Under the pieces are notes generated by a model, which ran no database searches, was not told the DNA's origin, and saw only the letters and a program-made list of their open reading frames with translations. The translations under genes and the position numbers were made by a program. Shown here one piece after another: positions 15,243-24,041 of a stretch of 64,000 bases of DNA. The stretch's first letter is position 1. Every line of letters begins with the position of its first letter. This stretch comes from JAWLHA01 sp041690535 (GTDB lineage: Bacteria; Pseudomonadota; Gammaproteobacteria; Thiohalomonadales; Thiohalomonadaceae), in assembly GCA_041690535.1 (NCBI GenBank), contig JAWLHA010000011.1, positions 19,503 through 83,502 on the forward strand, in the 5' to 3' direction.

Positions 15243-16451
15243 ATGAGTGACATCTATCTGGACAACAATGCCACCACCCGGGTCGACCCGGCGGTGGTCG
15301 AAGCGATGCTGCCGTTCTTCTCCGAACAGTACGGCAACCCCTCCAGCATCCACCGCTTCGGCAACCGGGTGGGCCGCGCGGTCAAGGAGGCACGGGCCCA
15401 GGTGCAGGCGTTACTGGGCGCCGTCCACGACTCCGAAATCCTCTTCACCTCCTGCGGCACCGAATCGGACAGTACGGCGATCCTCTCCGCGCTCCAGGTG
15501 AAGCCCGAGCGCCGCGAGATCATTACCACCAAGGTGGAGCACCCGGCGGTCCTCAGCCTCTGCGAACACCTCGAGCAGCAGGGCTACACCATCCATTACC
15601 TGACGGTCGACCGCCGTGGGCGCCTCGATATGGAGCAGTATCGTACGCTGCTGTCGCCGCAGGTGGCGGTGGTCTCGGTGATGTGGGCCAACAACGAAAC
15701 CGGAACGCTGTTTCCGGTCGAGGTGATGGCTGAACTGGCGCACGAGGTCGGCGCCCTGTTCCACACCGACGCGGTGCAGGCGGTTGGAAAGGTGCCCATC
15801 AATCTGAGCCGTAGTGCCATTGACATGCTCTCGCTCTCTGGCCACAAGCTGCACGCCCCCAAGGGCGTCGGCGTCCTCTACCTGCGCCGCGGGATGCGCT
15901 TCCGCCCCCTGCTGCGTGGCGGTCACCAGGAGCGGGGGCGGCGGGCCGGCACGGAGAACGTCCCTGGGATCGTCGGCCTGGGGCGGGCCGCTGAACTGGC
16001 CCGTGCCCATCTCGACTTCGAGGACAGCGAGGTGCGCCGGTTGCGTGACCAGCTGGAAGAGGGAGTTCTCGCCGCGGTGCCGCACTGCTTCGTCACCGGC
16101 GACAGCGAGAACCGTCTGCCCAACACCTGCAACATCGCCTTTGAATACATCGAGGGCGAGGCCATTCTGCTGTTGCTGAACAAGGCCGGGATCGCTGCCT
16201 CCAGCGGCTCGGCATGCACCTCCGGCTCCCTGGAGCCCTCACACGTCATGCGGGCGATGGGAATTCCGTACACCGCCGCCCACGGCACCATCCGCTTCTC
16301 CCTCTCTCGCTACACCACCGCAGAGGAGGTGCGGCGGGTGGTCACGGCGGTGCCCCCCATCGTGGCACAGCTCCGGAAGCTCTCGCCCTACTGGAGCGGC
16401 GACCGTCCGGTGGTCGAACCCCAACAGGCCTTTGCGCCGAGCTACCGCTGA
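15243..16451 (+). CDS. nifS: NifS, cysteine desulfurase
   Basis: The 402-residue PLP enzyme converts cysteine to alanine and delivers persulfide sulfur to NifU. Visible motifs are the start Y-L-D-N-N-A-T-T-R-V, N-N-E-T-G-T, H-T-D-A-V-Q, the PLP lysine in S-G-H-K-L-H-A-P-K-G, and the catalytic cysteine loop S-G-S-A-C-T-S-G-S. Length and motifs match the class I NifS/IscS group. It starts one base after the nifU stop and precedes nifV by 12 bases in one operon. Confidence 0.97.
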   Translation: MSDIYLDNNATTRVDPAVVEAMLPFFSEQYGNPSSIHRFGNRVGRAVKEARAQVQALLGAVHDSEILFTSCGTESDSTAILSALQVKPERREIITTKVEHPAVLSLCEHLEQQGYTIHYLTVDRRGRLDMEQYRTLLSPQVAVVSVMWANNETGTLFPVEVMAELAHEVGALFHTDAVQAVGKVPINLSRSAIDMLSLSGHKLHAPKGVGVLYLRRGMRFRPLLRGGHQERGRRAGTENVPGIVGLGRAAELARAHLDFEDSEVRRLRDQLEEGVLAAVPHCFVTGDSENRLPNTCNIAFEYIEGEAILLLLNKAGIAASSGSACTSGSLEPSHVMRAMGIPYTAAHGTIRFSLSRYTTAEEVRRVVTAVPPIVAQLRKLSPYWSGDRPVVEPQQAFAPSYR

Positions 16452-16463
16452 GGCGACACCCCG

Positions 16464-17654
16464 ATGGGAACCGTTGTGATCGACGACACCACCTTGCGCG
16501 ACGGCGAGCAGACCGCCGGCGTCGCCTTCTCCCTGGAGGAGAAACTGGCCATCGCCCAAGCCCTCGACAGCGTCGGGGTGCAGGAGCTTGAAGTGGGTAT
16601 TCCGGCCATGGGGGAGGAGGAGCGGGAGTCCATCCGGGCCGTGGCCTCCCTGGGGCTGGAGGCCCGGCTACTGATTTGGGCCCGGATGCGAGCCGACGAT
16701 GTGGCCCTGTGCGGCGACCTCGGCGTCTCCATGGTCGACCTGTCCATTCCGGTGTCGGATCAGCAGATCGCCCACAAGCTCGGCCGCGACCGGCAGTGGG
16801 TGCTGTCTACCATCGCCCAACTGGTGCCGCGGGCTGTCGAACTGGGGCTCCAGGTCTGTGTGGGCGGCGAGGATGCCTCCCGCGCCGATGATGATTTCAT
16901 GGTGCAGGTGGCCGAGGGGGCACAGGCCGCCGGCGCCCGCCGGCTCCGCTTTGCCGACACGCTTGGGGTTCTGGACCCGTTCGGGGTCCACGAGCGGATC
17001 GGCCGGTTGCGCGCGGCGTGCGACCTCGAAATCGAGATCCACGCCCACGATGATCTCGGCCTGGCCACTGCCAACAGCCTGGCCGCGGTTCGCGCCGGAG
17101 CGAGCCACGTGAACACCACCGTCAACGGACTCGGCGAACGCGCCGGTAATGCGGCATTGGAGGAGGTGGCGTTGGCACTGCGTTGCCTCCATGGCCTCGA
17201 TTCCGGTGTCGATTTGACCGCCGTCGACCGCGTTTCGCGGCTGGTGGCCGCCGCCTCGGGGCGGCCGCTGTCGTGGCAGAAGAGCGTGGTGGGGGAAGGG
17301 GTGTTCACTCACGAATCCGGCATTCATGTGGACGGCCTGCTCAAGGACCCGCGCAATTACCAGGGGTTTGACCCCGCCTGGCTCGGCCGTGCGCACCGAC
17401 TGGTGTTGGGCAAGCACTCCGGGACGCGCGCGGTGATGCAGGGCTATTCGGAACTGGGGATCCGGCTCACGGAGGAGGAGGCGCGGGCGCTGCTGCCGGG
17501 GATCCGCGCCTTTGCCGTGCAATATAAACGGGCCCCGGAACCGCTGGAGCTGGAGCAAATCTACCGCGCCATGGCGGCGCGCCGCCCGTCCGCCCGCCGA
17601 GACCATGGCATAGGGCGATGCGACCGGCACTGCGAACACGAACCATACCGGTAA
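16464..17654 (+). CDS. nifV: NifV, homocitrate synthase
   Basis: The 396-residue enzyme condenses acetyl-CoA and 2-oxoglutarate to homocitrate, the organic ligand of FeMo-co. It shows the alpha-IPM/homocitrate synthase motifs D-D-T-T-L-R-D-G-E-Q near residue 7, H-A-H-D-D-L-G near 194, N-T-T-V-N-G-L-G-E-R-A-G-N-A near 215, and H-E-S-G-I-H-V near 286. Its stop TAA (17652-17654) lies inside the terminal repeat of a MITE; without the insertion the frame would continue about 19 codons and overlap nifW, so the last residues (E-P-Y-R) are set by the element. Confidence 0.95.
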   Translation: MGTVVIDDTTLRDGEQTAGVAFSLEEKLAIAQALDSVGVQELEVGIPAMGEEERESIRAVASLGLEARLLIWARMRADDVALCGDLGVSMVDLSIPVSDQQIAHKLGRDRQWVLSTIAQLVPRAVELGLQVCVGGEDASRADDDFMVQVAEGAQAAGARRLRFADTLGVLDPFGVHERIGRLRAACDLEIEIHAHDDLGLATANSLAAVRAGASHVNTTVNGLGERAGNAALEEVALALRCLHGLDSGVDLTAVDRVSRLVAAASGRPLSWQKSVVGEGVFTHESGIHVDGLLKDPRNYQGFDPAWLGRAHRLVLGKHSGTRAVMQGYSELGIRLTEEEARALLPGIRAFAVQYKRAPEPLELEQIYRAMAARRPSARRDHGIGRCDRHCEHEPYR

Positions 17655-17800
17655 CTATTCAGACCCAACAGCCTGAGTGCCTCACGTAGGAGCCCAGCCC
17701 TCTGGGCGATTGCATCGGTAAAGCTCGCGCGGCAATCGCCCAGAGGGCTGGGCTCCTACCGGGGAGAGGCGACAGGTCGGTGGAACGGCTGAATAGTTAC
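17651..17800. mobile_element. MITE type 2 inserted between nifV and nifW
   Basis: The 150-bp element has ends GTAACTATTC and GAATAGTTAC and an exact 8-bp duplication CCATACCG at 17643-17650 and 17801-17808. The interior is a long inverted repeat around GGAGCCCAGCCCTCTGGGCG. It matches 12186-12328 in the same orientation. It lies within the nifUSVWZM transcript. Confidence 0.92.
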
Positions 17801-17828
17801 CCATACCGCAACAACGAGGAAAACCACC

Positions 17829-18161
17829 GTGGCCACACTAGAACAGGACCTGCGAGAACTTGAAGGCGCCGAAGACTTCCTCGACTACTTCGCCATTCGC
17901 TATGACCCCCATGTGGTCGAGGTGAACCGCCTGCACATCCTCCAGCGCTTCCACGACTATTTGGCGCGCATCGCACTCCCGCCGGACGAGCCCGGACGGC
18001 GTGAAGTCCATCGGAACGCCCTGTGCCTCGCCTACCAGGATTTCGTCAGCTCCGATGCCCGGACCGAAAAGGTCTTCAAGGTATTCCGGAGTCAGGCGGG
18101 TATCACCTATGTCTCCCTCGATTCGCTCACTCAATGGAAAGACAATGCGCCCTCAATTTGA
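17829..18161 (+). CDS. nifW: NifW, nitrogenase-stabilizing/protective protein
   Basis: The 110-residue protein matches NifW: start region L-E-G-A-E-D-F-L-D-Y-F-A-I-R-Y-D, V-N-R-L-H-I-L-Q-R-F, and the C-terminal E-K-V-F-K-V-F-R. NifW binds the MoFe protein and helps its maturation or oxygen protection. The start is a GTG at 17829 with AACGAGGAAA upstream. It follows the MITE by 28 bases, and its last 17 bases overlap nifZ. Confidence 0.93.
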   Translation: MATLEQDLRELEGAEDFLDYFAIRYDPHVVEVNRLHILQRFHDYLARIALPPDEPGRREVHRNALCLAYQDFVSSDARTEKVFKVFRSQAGITYVSLDSLTQWKDNAPSI

Positions 18162-18582
18162 ATTTGGACACGCTGTCAGGGTGGTTCGCAACGTTCGCAA
18201 CGACGGCACCTTCCCGGGTGAACCGACCGGGGCCTTGTTGATCCGGCGCGGCTCCGTCGGGTTTGTGCGCAACGTGGGTACCTTTTTGCAAGACCAGATC
18301 ATCTACGAGGTTCACTTCCTTGATGCCGATCGGGTGGTCGGCTGTCGGGAGAGCGAGCTGATCGATGCCGAGGCCCCCTGGACCCCCTGTCGCTTCGAGT
18401 CCCGGGAGCGGGTCGCCGCCGCGCTCGCCCTGGCCCACCAGGGCGAGATTCTGGTCCGTGCCGGAGAGCGCGGCGAAGTTCTCAAGGTTCAAAGGGAGGG
18501 GCCCGAGGGGGTGGTCTACGACGTGATCTTTGGCGACCGGGTCCTCTGCGTCCCCGAATCCGGGCTGGCCCCGCTGGAGTAA
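18145..18582 (+). CDS. nifZ: NifZ, MoFe protein P-cluster maturation factor
   Basis: The 145-residue protein starts M-R-P-Q-F-E-F-G-H-A-V-R-V and contains G-S-V-G-F-V-R-N-V-G-T-F-L and I-Y-E-V-H-F-L, the SH3-like NifZ signature, then a second, similar half (G-E-R-G-E-V-L-K-V and V-V-Y-D-V-I-F). NifZ helps form the second P-cluster of the NifDK tetramer. The ATG at 18145 lies within the nifW end, so the two are translationally coupled. nifM follows after 6 bases. Confidence 0.92.
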   Translation: MRPQFEFGHAVRVVRNVRNDGTFPGEPTGALLIRRGSVGFVRNVGTFLQDQIIYEVHFLDADRVVGCRESELIDAEAPWTPCRFESRERVAAALALAHQGEILVRAGERGEVLKVQREGPEGVVYDVIFGDRVLCVPESGLAPLE

Positions 18583-18588
18583 GAGAGC

Positions 18589-19431
18589 ATGACCACGGGC
18601 AGCCCCATCGAGAACGACACCCATCTCAATTACCTTCGACTGCGTATCGCCCTGGACCGCTTCGAGCAGCCGCCCGCGGCCTTGAGTGCGGAGCAGAACC
18701 GGGTGGTGGAGGCGCAGGCGAAAAACGCCTACTCCATAGAGCAACGCATTCTGGCGCTACCGGAGGCGCACACCGTCCTTGTTCCGCCGCTGGTGCTGGA
18801 ACAGGCCATCGGGGCCATTCGCGCGCGTTATGTCGATCCCGAGGCGTTCGTTGCCGCCATGGTCCACAACGGATTGGACGAGGCGGCGTTGCGGGCGGTG
18901 TTGCTGCGTGAGTTGAAGGTGGAGGCGGTGATCGAGCGACACACTGCCGAGCAGTGCCAGATCAGCGACGAAGAGGTGGCGCGGTACTACGCCGAGCATC
19001 CGGAGCGGTTCATCCGCCCGGAGATCCGCACGGCACGGCAGATTCTCATCACCATCAACCCCCAGTTTGCCGAGAACACGGCCGCGCGGGCCCGCCTTCG
19101 CCTTGGGCGCATCGCCGCGGAACTGGATGGCCGTCCGGAACGGTTCGAGCCGTTGGCCCGTCAGCACTCCGAGTGTCCGAGCGCCGCGGACGGCGGTCGG
19201 CTGGGGCGCATCAAGCGGGGCATGCTCTATCCCAATCTCGACGACACTCTGTTCGCCCTGCCCGAGGACGGCATCAGCGACATTCTGGAAACGGAGATTG
19301 GCCTCCACCTGCTCTGGTGCGAACGGATAGAAGCGGCCGGCCCGGCTTCTCTGGAGGTGTTTCGACAACCCATCCGGGAGGCCCTCGCCGACCGCAAGCG
19401 ACGTCTGCTCCTGCGGGAATTGCTCTCCTAG
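18589..19431 (+). CDS. nifM: NifM, peptidyl-prolyl cis-trans isomerase for NifH maturation
   Basis: The 280-residue protein has a helical N-terminal region and a parvulin-type PPIase domain at about residues 135-245 (T-A-R-Q-I-L-I-T-I-N, H-S-E-C-P-S-A-A-D-G-G-R-L-G, D-I-L-E-T-E-I-G-L-H-L-L). NifM is required for a stable, active Fe protein. It is the last gene of the nifU operon; the 375-base gap that follows is filled mostly by repeats. Confidence 0.93.
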   Translation: MTTGSPIENDTHLNYLRLRIALDRFEQPPAALSAEQNRVVEAQAKNAYSIEQRILALPEAHTVLVPPLVLEQAIGAIRARYVDPEAFVAAMVHNGLDEAALRAVLLRELKVEAVIERHTAEQCQISDEEVARYYAEHPERFIRPEIRTARQILITINPQFAENTAARARLRLGRIAAELDGRPERFEPLARQHSECPSAADGGRLGRIKRGMLYPNLDDTLFALPEDGISDILETEIGLHLLWCERIEAAGPASLEVFRQPIREALADRKRRLLLRELLS

Positions 19432-19555
19432 CCCGCATTTCTCACCACCTGTAGCGGGGTGGATCGGTGCCGGCATTAGTTGGAAATCGCCGTGACTCGG
19501 GAGGCACGGCGCAACCCATGGGCCCGGCTTGGCAGTGAACACCATTTCAGAATAG

Positions 19556-19640
19556 GTAGCTACTCACCCGCATCGTCATTCCCGCGAAGGCGGGAATCCA
19601 GCGCTGGACTTCAGAGGGCCAGGGGTATTGGGCAGGGTGC
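19556..19640. repeat. Truncated MITE type 1
   Basis: GTAGCTACTCACCC followed by CGTCATTCCCGCGAAGGCGG matches, in reverse orientation, the right half of the element at 13101-13334, including the shared TGGACTTCAGAGGGCCA interior. The other terminus is missing. Confidence 0.7.
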
Positions 19641-19669
19641 TGAACAGTGATTCAGAATATTCATTCAGG

Positions 19670-19803
19670 GTAACTACTCCCCCCCGTCATTCCCGCGAAG
19701 GCGGGAATCCAGAGAACAGATGCATGGCTCAAAATGGATCCCCGCCTACGCGGGGATGACGAATTTCCAAGGCATTGCGTGATCAGCTGGGGCGAGTAGT
19801 TAC
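19670..19803. mobile_element. MITE type 1 at the end of rnfH
   Basis: Ends are GTAACTACTCCCCCC and GGGGCGAGTAGTTAC; the exact duplication CATTCAGG is at 19662-19669 and 19804-19811. The right-hand duplication contains the rnfH stop codon (complement 19807-19809). Confidence 0.88.
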
Positions 19804-19806
19804 CAT

Positions 19807-20085
19807 TCAGGCATCGCCCTCCTCGTCACCGTCGTTGCGCGGTACCGTCTCGGGGTCGGCGGTGATCCCTCGGTAGATCTCCACCCGATCTCCCTCCTGC
19901 AGTACGGCCTCGGGTTTCACGACCTTTCCAAACACGCCGATTTTTTGGGTCATAAGGTCGATTTCCGGAAACCGCCGCAGGACGCCGGAGTGCTCGATGG
20001 CAGAGGCCACTGTCGCCCCCTCCTCCAGGTTCAGCTCCATCCAGTACTGTGCATTGGGTTCGGCATAGGCGACGCTGATGCGCAT
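19807..20085 (-). CDS. rnfH: RnfH family ubiquitin-fold protein
   Basis: The 92-residue product begins M-R-I-S-V-A-Y-A-E-P and contains the RnfH signature: E-G-A-T-V-A-S-A-I, D-L-x-x-Q-K-I-G-V-F and G-D-R-V-E-I-Y-R, followed by an acidic tail. It is a small beta-grasp protein at the end of the rnf operon; its role is unproven. An upstream ATG at 20112 would add nine residues and overlap rnfE; the start at 20085 fits the family better. A MITE abuts its 3' end. Confidence 0.88.
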   Translation of the reverse strand: MRISVAYAEPNAQYWMELNLEEGATVASAIEHSGVLRRFPEIDLMTQKIGVFGKVVKPEAVLQEGDRVEIYRGITADPETVPRNDGDEEGDA

Positions 20086-20098
20086 GGTTGACTCCGGA

Positions 20099-20785
20099 TC
20101 AGGCGGGTTCATACGGGGCCACGGTAATGGGCTCAGGTTTACGCTGCCGCGACAGGCGACGATCGAGCAGGCGCTTACCGGCCAGCAGGAAACCGAGTGC
20201 CAGGAAGCCGCCGGGCGGCAGGATCATCAGCAGAAAACCGGGGTAGTCGGCAATGAGGGTCAGCTCTATGGCCTTGAACGGCTCTCCCAGCAGCAGAGCG
20301 GCCTGGGTGAACAGCGTGCCGTTGCCGAGCACTTCGCGGACCCCGCCGAGGAGGACCATCGCCGCGGTGAAACCCAGCCCCATGAACAGGCCATCCGCGG
20401 CCGAGGCCATGACCGGGTTCTTGGAGGCGTACGACTCGGCGCGGCCGAGGATGGCGCAGTTGGTGACAATCAGCGGGATGAACAGACCCAACACCTTGTG
20501 CAGTTCGTGCAGCCAGGCGTTCATTGCCATGTCAACCAGGGTGACGATGGCGGCGATGAGCAGTACGAAGACCGGGATGCGCACGGCCGCATCCACCCAA
20601 TGCCGGAGCATCGAGATCACCCCCCCGGTGACCACCATCACCGCAGTGGTGGCAAGACCCATGCCGAGGCCGTTGCTGGCCGTGCCGGTGACCGCGATGG
20701 CAGGGCAGAGGGCCAGCATCTGGGCGAAGACGACATTGTTGTCCCACAGGCCATCCCGGGCGATTCTCCGGTAGTCGGTGTTCAT
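20099..20785 (-). CDS. rnfE: RnfE, membrane subunit of the Rnf electron-transport complex
   Basis: The 228-residue, six-segment membrane protein has D-G-L-W-D-N-N-V-V-F-A-Q-M-L-A-L-C-P near the start and L-F-I-P-L-I-V-T-N-C-A-I-L-G-R-A in the middle, the paired cysteine-containing motifs that bind an intramembrane iron centre in RnfA/E and NqrD/E. It works with RnfA in moving electrons across the membrane to reduce ferredoxin. Its start overlaps the rnfG end by four bases. Confidence 0.94.
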   Translation of the reverse strand: MNTDYRRIARDGLWDNNVVFAQMLALCPAIAVTGTASNGLGMGLATTAVMVVTGGVISMLRHWVDAAVRIPVFVLLIAAIVTLVDMAMNAWLHELHKVLGLFIPLIVTNCAILGRAESYASKNPVMASAADGLFMGLGFTAAMVLLGGVREVLGNGTLFTQAALLLGEPFKAIELTLIADYPGFLLMILPPGGFLALGFLLAGKRLLDRRLSRQRKPEPITVAPYEPA

Positions 20786-21402
20786 GGTTTTTTCTCCCCA
20801 GTGGCGTCCGGGTCCAGGAGTGTCTCTCTCTCCGCACCGAACAGCTTCAGCCCCCGGCGCAGGGCGGTGACGACGGCGCGCGGTGTGATGGTGGCGCCGG
20901 TGAACTGATCGAAAACACCGCCGTCCTTCCTGACCTGCCAACCACCCGGTCCCAAGTCGGCGAGGGAGTGATGGTTGAAACCGAGCACCCAGTCGCTCTT
21001 GCCCCGTTCGATCTTGTCGCCGAGGCCCGGTGTTTCGCTGTGTTGGATCACCCGCACGCCGAGCACCGAACCGGTGCGGTCCAGCCCCATGAGGATCAGG
21101 ATCGGGCCGCCATAGCCCTGGCCGACCATCTGGAAGGCGACGGCACTGACGGTGCCCTCCTTCATGCCGCGGTAGAAGGTGGTGGGTTGGCCATCGACCA
21201 GCAGGGTGAGGGTGTTGGCGAGGAGGTCGTTGTCGTGGACTTCCGGCGGGATGACCTGGGAGAGAGAGTTCTGCAGGTCCTCGGCCAGCCGGGCGGTGAT
21301 GGGTTCCTGGGTGCGGGCCTGGCCGAAGGCGAGCAGGGCACCGCAGACCAGTGACACAGCGCCAAGAAACAGGGCGGAATTCGCACGGAGTTTGAGGGCC
21401 AT
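20782..21402 (-). CDS. rnfG: RnfG, FMN-binding subunit
   Basis: The 206-residue protein has one N-terminal membrane anchor (residues 8-27, L-F-L-G-A-V-S-L-V-C-G-A-L-L-A-F) and a periplasmic domain with the covalent FMN motif F-T-G-A-T-I-T near residue 173, whose threonine carries FMN as phosphodiester. H-S-E-T-P-G-L-G-D-K is also typical. Its start shares one base with the rnfD stop. Confidence 0.94.
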   Translation of the reverse strand: MALKLRANSALFLGAVSLVCGALLAFGQARTQEPITARLAEDLQNSLSQVIPPEVHDNDLLANTLTLLVDGQPTTFYRGMKEGTVSAVAFQMVGQGYGGPILILMGLDRTGSVLGVRVIQHSETPGLGDKIERGKSDWVLGFNHHSLADLGPGGWQVRKDGGVFDQFTGATITPRAVVTALRRGLKLFGAERETLLDPDATGEKKP

Positions 21403-22490
21403 CAGATCTTCTCCCGGCCGACCTGTTGCGGCGAATAGGACAGCGGTTCGCCGGCCCGGTCGCGGCCGTAGATGCGGGGCCGCAGGTAGTGGTCGATGAG
21501 GGGGGTGGCGGCATTCATCAGCAGCACGGCAAAGGCGAGCCCTTCGGGGAAGCCACCCCAGCTGCGGATGACGAAGGTGAGCACACCGCACCCGGCGCCG
21601 AACAGGAGCTGCCCCGCGGTACTGCTCGGCGAAGTGACGGGGTCGGTGGCGATGAAGAACGCGCCGAGCAGGAGGCCGCCGGAGACCAGGTGCAGGAGCG
21701 GATCGGCATAGCGGACCGGGTCGATGAGATGCATGATGCCCGCCAGAGCGGCGACCGTGCCAAGCATGGCCACCGGAATGGGCCAGGTGATCACCCCCCG
21801 CCAAAGGAGGAACAGGCCCCCGAGCAGGATCAGCAGCGCGGAGACCTCGCCGAGACTGCCGCTGGAGAGGCCGAGGAATTGGTCCACCGGCGAGTAGACG
21901 CCGGCCAGTGAGACGTCCAGACCGTAGCCGCGGGTCAGTTCGGTCTTCGCATGGCCAAGCACCGTGGCGGAGGAGACGGCATCAATGGGCATCTGGCCCA
22001 GGAAGGTGATGCGCAGGCCGTCCAAAAACCCGGGAGCTTCGGCGCCAAACAGGGGGTGTGGCCCCACCCAGATGGTCATCGGCACCGGGAAGGAGATGAG
22101 CAGCATCACCCGCGCGACCATGGCGGGATTGAACAGGTTTTGGCCAACGCCACCGAAAAGCTGCTTGCCCACCACCACCGCGAACACGGCGCCAACGGCG
22201 CCAATCCACCAGGGCGCCCACGGCGGCAGGCTGAGCGCAAGCAGCAGGGCCGTGAGCAGACCGGAGCCGTCCGCCAGGGCGGGACCGATGGGGCGGCCCG
22301 CGATGCGTACCGCGGCGGCCTCGGCCACCAGGGCGGTGGCGATGGTTACTGCGAACAGGTTGATGGCGGGCCAGCCGAACTGGATCAGGCTGAAAAGGGT
22401 GGCCGGCAGCAGTGCGAGGATGACCAGCCCCATGACCCCTCGGATGCTGAGATTGCCGTGGACGTGAGGTCCGGCCAGGGGAGTCATCAT
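21402..22490 (-). CDS. rnfD: RnfD, membrane flavin subunit
   Basis: The 362-residue polytopic protein has many hydrophobic segments, G-K-Q-L-F-G-G-V-G-Q-N-L-F-N-P-A-M near residue 110, D-A-V-S-S-A-T-V-L near 175 (the likely FMN-attachment threonine; most relatives have G-A-T) and W-G-G-F-P-E-G-L-A-F-A-V-L near 315. It forms the core with RnfA, RnfE and RnfG. ATGA overlap with rnfC suggests coupled translation. Confidence 0.94.
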   Translation of the reverse strand: MMTPLAGPHVHGNLSIRGVMGLVILALLPATLFSLIQFGWPAINLFAVTIATALVAEAAAVRIAGRPIGPALADGSGLLTALLLALSLPPWAPWWIGAVGAVFAVVVGKQLFGGVGQNLFNPAMVARVMLLISFPVPMTIWVGPHPLFGAEAPGFLDGLRITFLGQMPIDAVSSATVLGHAKTELTRGYGLDVSLAGVYSPVDQFLGLSSGSLGEVSALLILLGGLFLLWRGVITWPIPVAMLGTVAALAGIMHLIDPVRYADPLLHLVSGGLLLGAFFIATDPVTSPSSTAGQLLFGAGCGVLTFVIRSWGGFPEGLAFAVLLMNAATPLIDHYLRPRIYGRDRAGEPLSYSPQQVGREKI

Positions 22491-23971
22491 GGTGCGCTCT
22501 CCGTGCAGTTTGCGGCGGCTTCGGCCGCCTTCTTCGCGGCGCGCTCCGCCTTGCGGCGGGCTGCGGCCTCGGCCTTTTGGCGGGCCTCCCGCTCAAGGCG
22601 GAGGGCGCGCGATTCGGCGAGACGCCGGGTGTGTTCACTCTTGCGTTTCTGCGCCTCGCGAAGACCCAGTTCGCCCCTGGCATACAGGAAATAGTGCACC
22701 AGCGGAATGCGAGCCGGGCAGGTGTAAGAGCAGCTGCCGCAGAGAATGCAGTCCTTCAGCCCCCAGGCCTCCGCCCCTTCGACGTCACCACGTCGCGCGC
22801 GGGCCGCCATCTCCAGCGGCATCAGCCCCATCGGGCAGGCGCGGACGCAGCGGGCGCAGCGGATGCAGGGGGAGGGCGGTTGTGCCGGGCGCGCCTCGGC
22901 GGGGGTGAGGGCAAGCAGGCCGCTGCTGCCCTTGACCATGGGTACGGTATCGCTGGGCATCGGCATGCCCATCATCGGACCGCCCATAAGCAGCCGGGCC
23001 GGCGCCTCGGTCAGTCCGCCGCAGGCAGCGAGCAGATCGCTGGCACGGGCGCCGATCGGTACCCGAAGGTTTTTCGGCCGGGCGACGGCGCCTCCGCCGA
23101 CGGTGACCACCCGCGAGACCAGGGGCCGCCCGTAGCGGATCGCCTCATGGACCGCATAGGCGGTCGCCACATTCTGGACCAGAACACCGACCGCCGCGGT
23201 CAGTCCGCCGGCAGGGACTTCCAGTCCGGTGAGCAGACCGATCAACTGCTTTTCCGACCCCATGGGGTAGCGGGCCGGGACCGCCCGCACCTCGATGTTG
23301 CCCAGGCCGCGGGTGGCCTCCTGCATGGCCGCCAACGCCTGGGGTTTGTTCTCTTCGATGGCAATGATTGCCCTGCCCCAGCGGATCCCCTGCAGCATGA
23401 TCTGCGCCCCCTCGACGATCTCGGCGGGGCGCTCGCGCATCAGGCGATCGTCGCAGGTGAGATAGGGCTCGCACTCGCCGCCGTTGATCACCAGGGTGTG
23501 GATGTGCTTGCCGATGGCGCCGCCAAGCTTCACCGCAGTGGGGAAAGTGGCGCCCCCCATGCCCACGATACCGGCGGCGGCCACCCGCTCGGCGATGGTC
23601 TCCGGGGGCATTTCCAGTGGATTGCGCGGGACCGGAAAGTCGCGCCACTCATCCCTGCCGTCCGGTTCGATCACGACAGAGAGTACCGGCAGGCCCGAGG
23701 GGTGCGGGGCGGTGCACTCCTCCACCGACAACACGGTGCCGGAGGTCGGGGCGTGGACCGGGGCGGAGATGGCGCCTTGGGCGCGGCCGATGAGCTCGCC
23801 CTTGAGGAGCTTCTGGCCAATACGCACGCAGGGTTCGGCGGGGGCGCCGATGTGCTGCTGCATGGGTACGAACAACCGCGCCGGCAGCGCCAGCTCCTCG
23901 ATGGGACACTCTGCGGTTGGGGCCTTGTGGTCGTCCGGATGGACACCGCCACGGAACTGCAAGCGTTTCAT
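22487..23971 (-). CDS. rnfC: RnfC, NADH/flavin and iron-sulfur subunit
   Basis: The 494-residue cytoplasmic subunit starts M-K-R-L-Q-F-R-G-G-V-H-P and has G-M-G-G-A-T-F-P-T near residue 135, N-G-G-E-C-E-P-Y near 165, and two ferredoxin-type clusters C-I-R-C-A-R-C-V-R-A-C-P and C-I-L-C-G-S-C-S-Y-T-C-P at about 372-425. The tail is an Ala/Lys/Glu-rich charged helix. It takes electrons from NADH in the NADH-to-ferredoxin direction needed for nitrogenase. ATG 23971 is preferred over 23977 because GGAG sits six bases before it. Confidence 0.95.
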   Translation of the reverse strand: MKRLQFRGGVHPDDHKAPTAECPIEELALPARLFVPMQQHIGAPAEPCVRIGQKLLKGELIGRAQGAISAPVHAPTSGTVLSVEECTAPHPSGLPVLSVVIEPDGRDEWRDFPVPRNPLEMPPETIAERVAAAGIVGMGGATFPTAVKLGGAIGKHIHTLVINGGECEPYLTCDDRLMRERPAEIVEGAQIMLQGIRWGRAIIAIEENKPQALAAMQEATRGLGNIEVRAVPARYPMGSEKQLIGLLTGLEVPAGGLTAAVGVLVQNVATAYAVHEAIRYGRPLVSRVVTVGGGAVARPKNLRVPIGARASDLLAACGGLTEAPARLLMGGPMMGMPMPSDTVPMVKGSSGLLALTPAEARPAQPPSPCIRCARCVRACPMGLMPLEMAARARRGDVEGAEAWGLKDCILCGSCSYTCPARIPLVHYFLYARGELGLREAQKRKSEHTRRLAESRALRLEREARQKAEAAARRKAERAAKKAAEAAANCTESAP

Positions 23972-24041
23972 GCTCATCTCCGCGAATCTCGATTCGGTGC
24001 CCGCAGCGCGGGTGTGGGTGCCAGGGCGTAACCGCACACCT

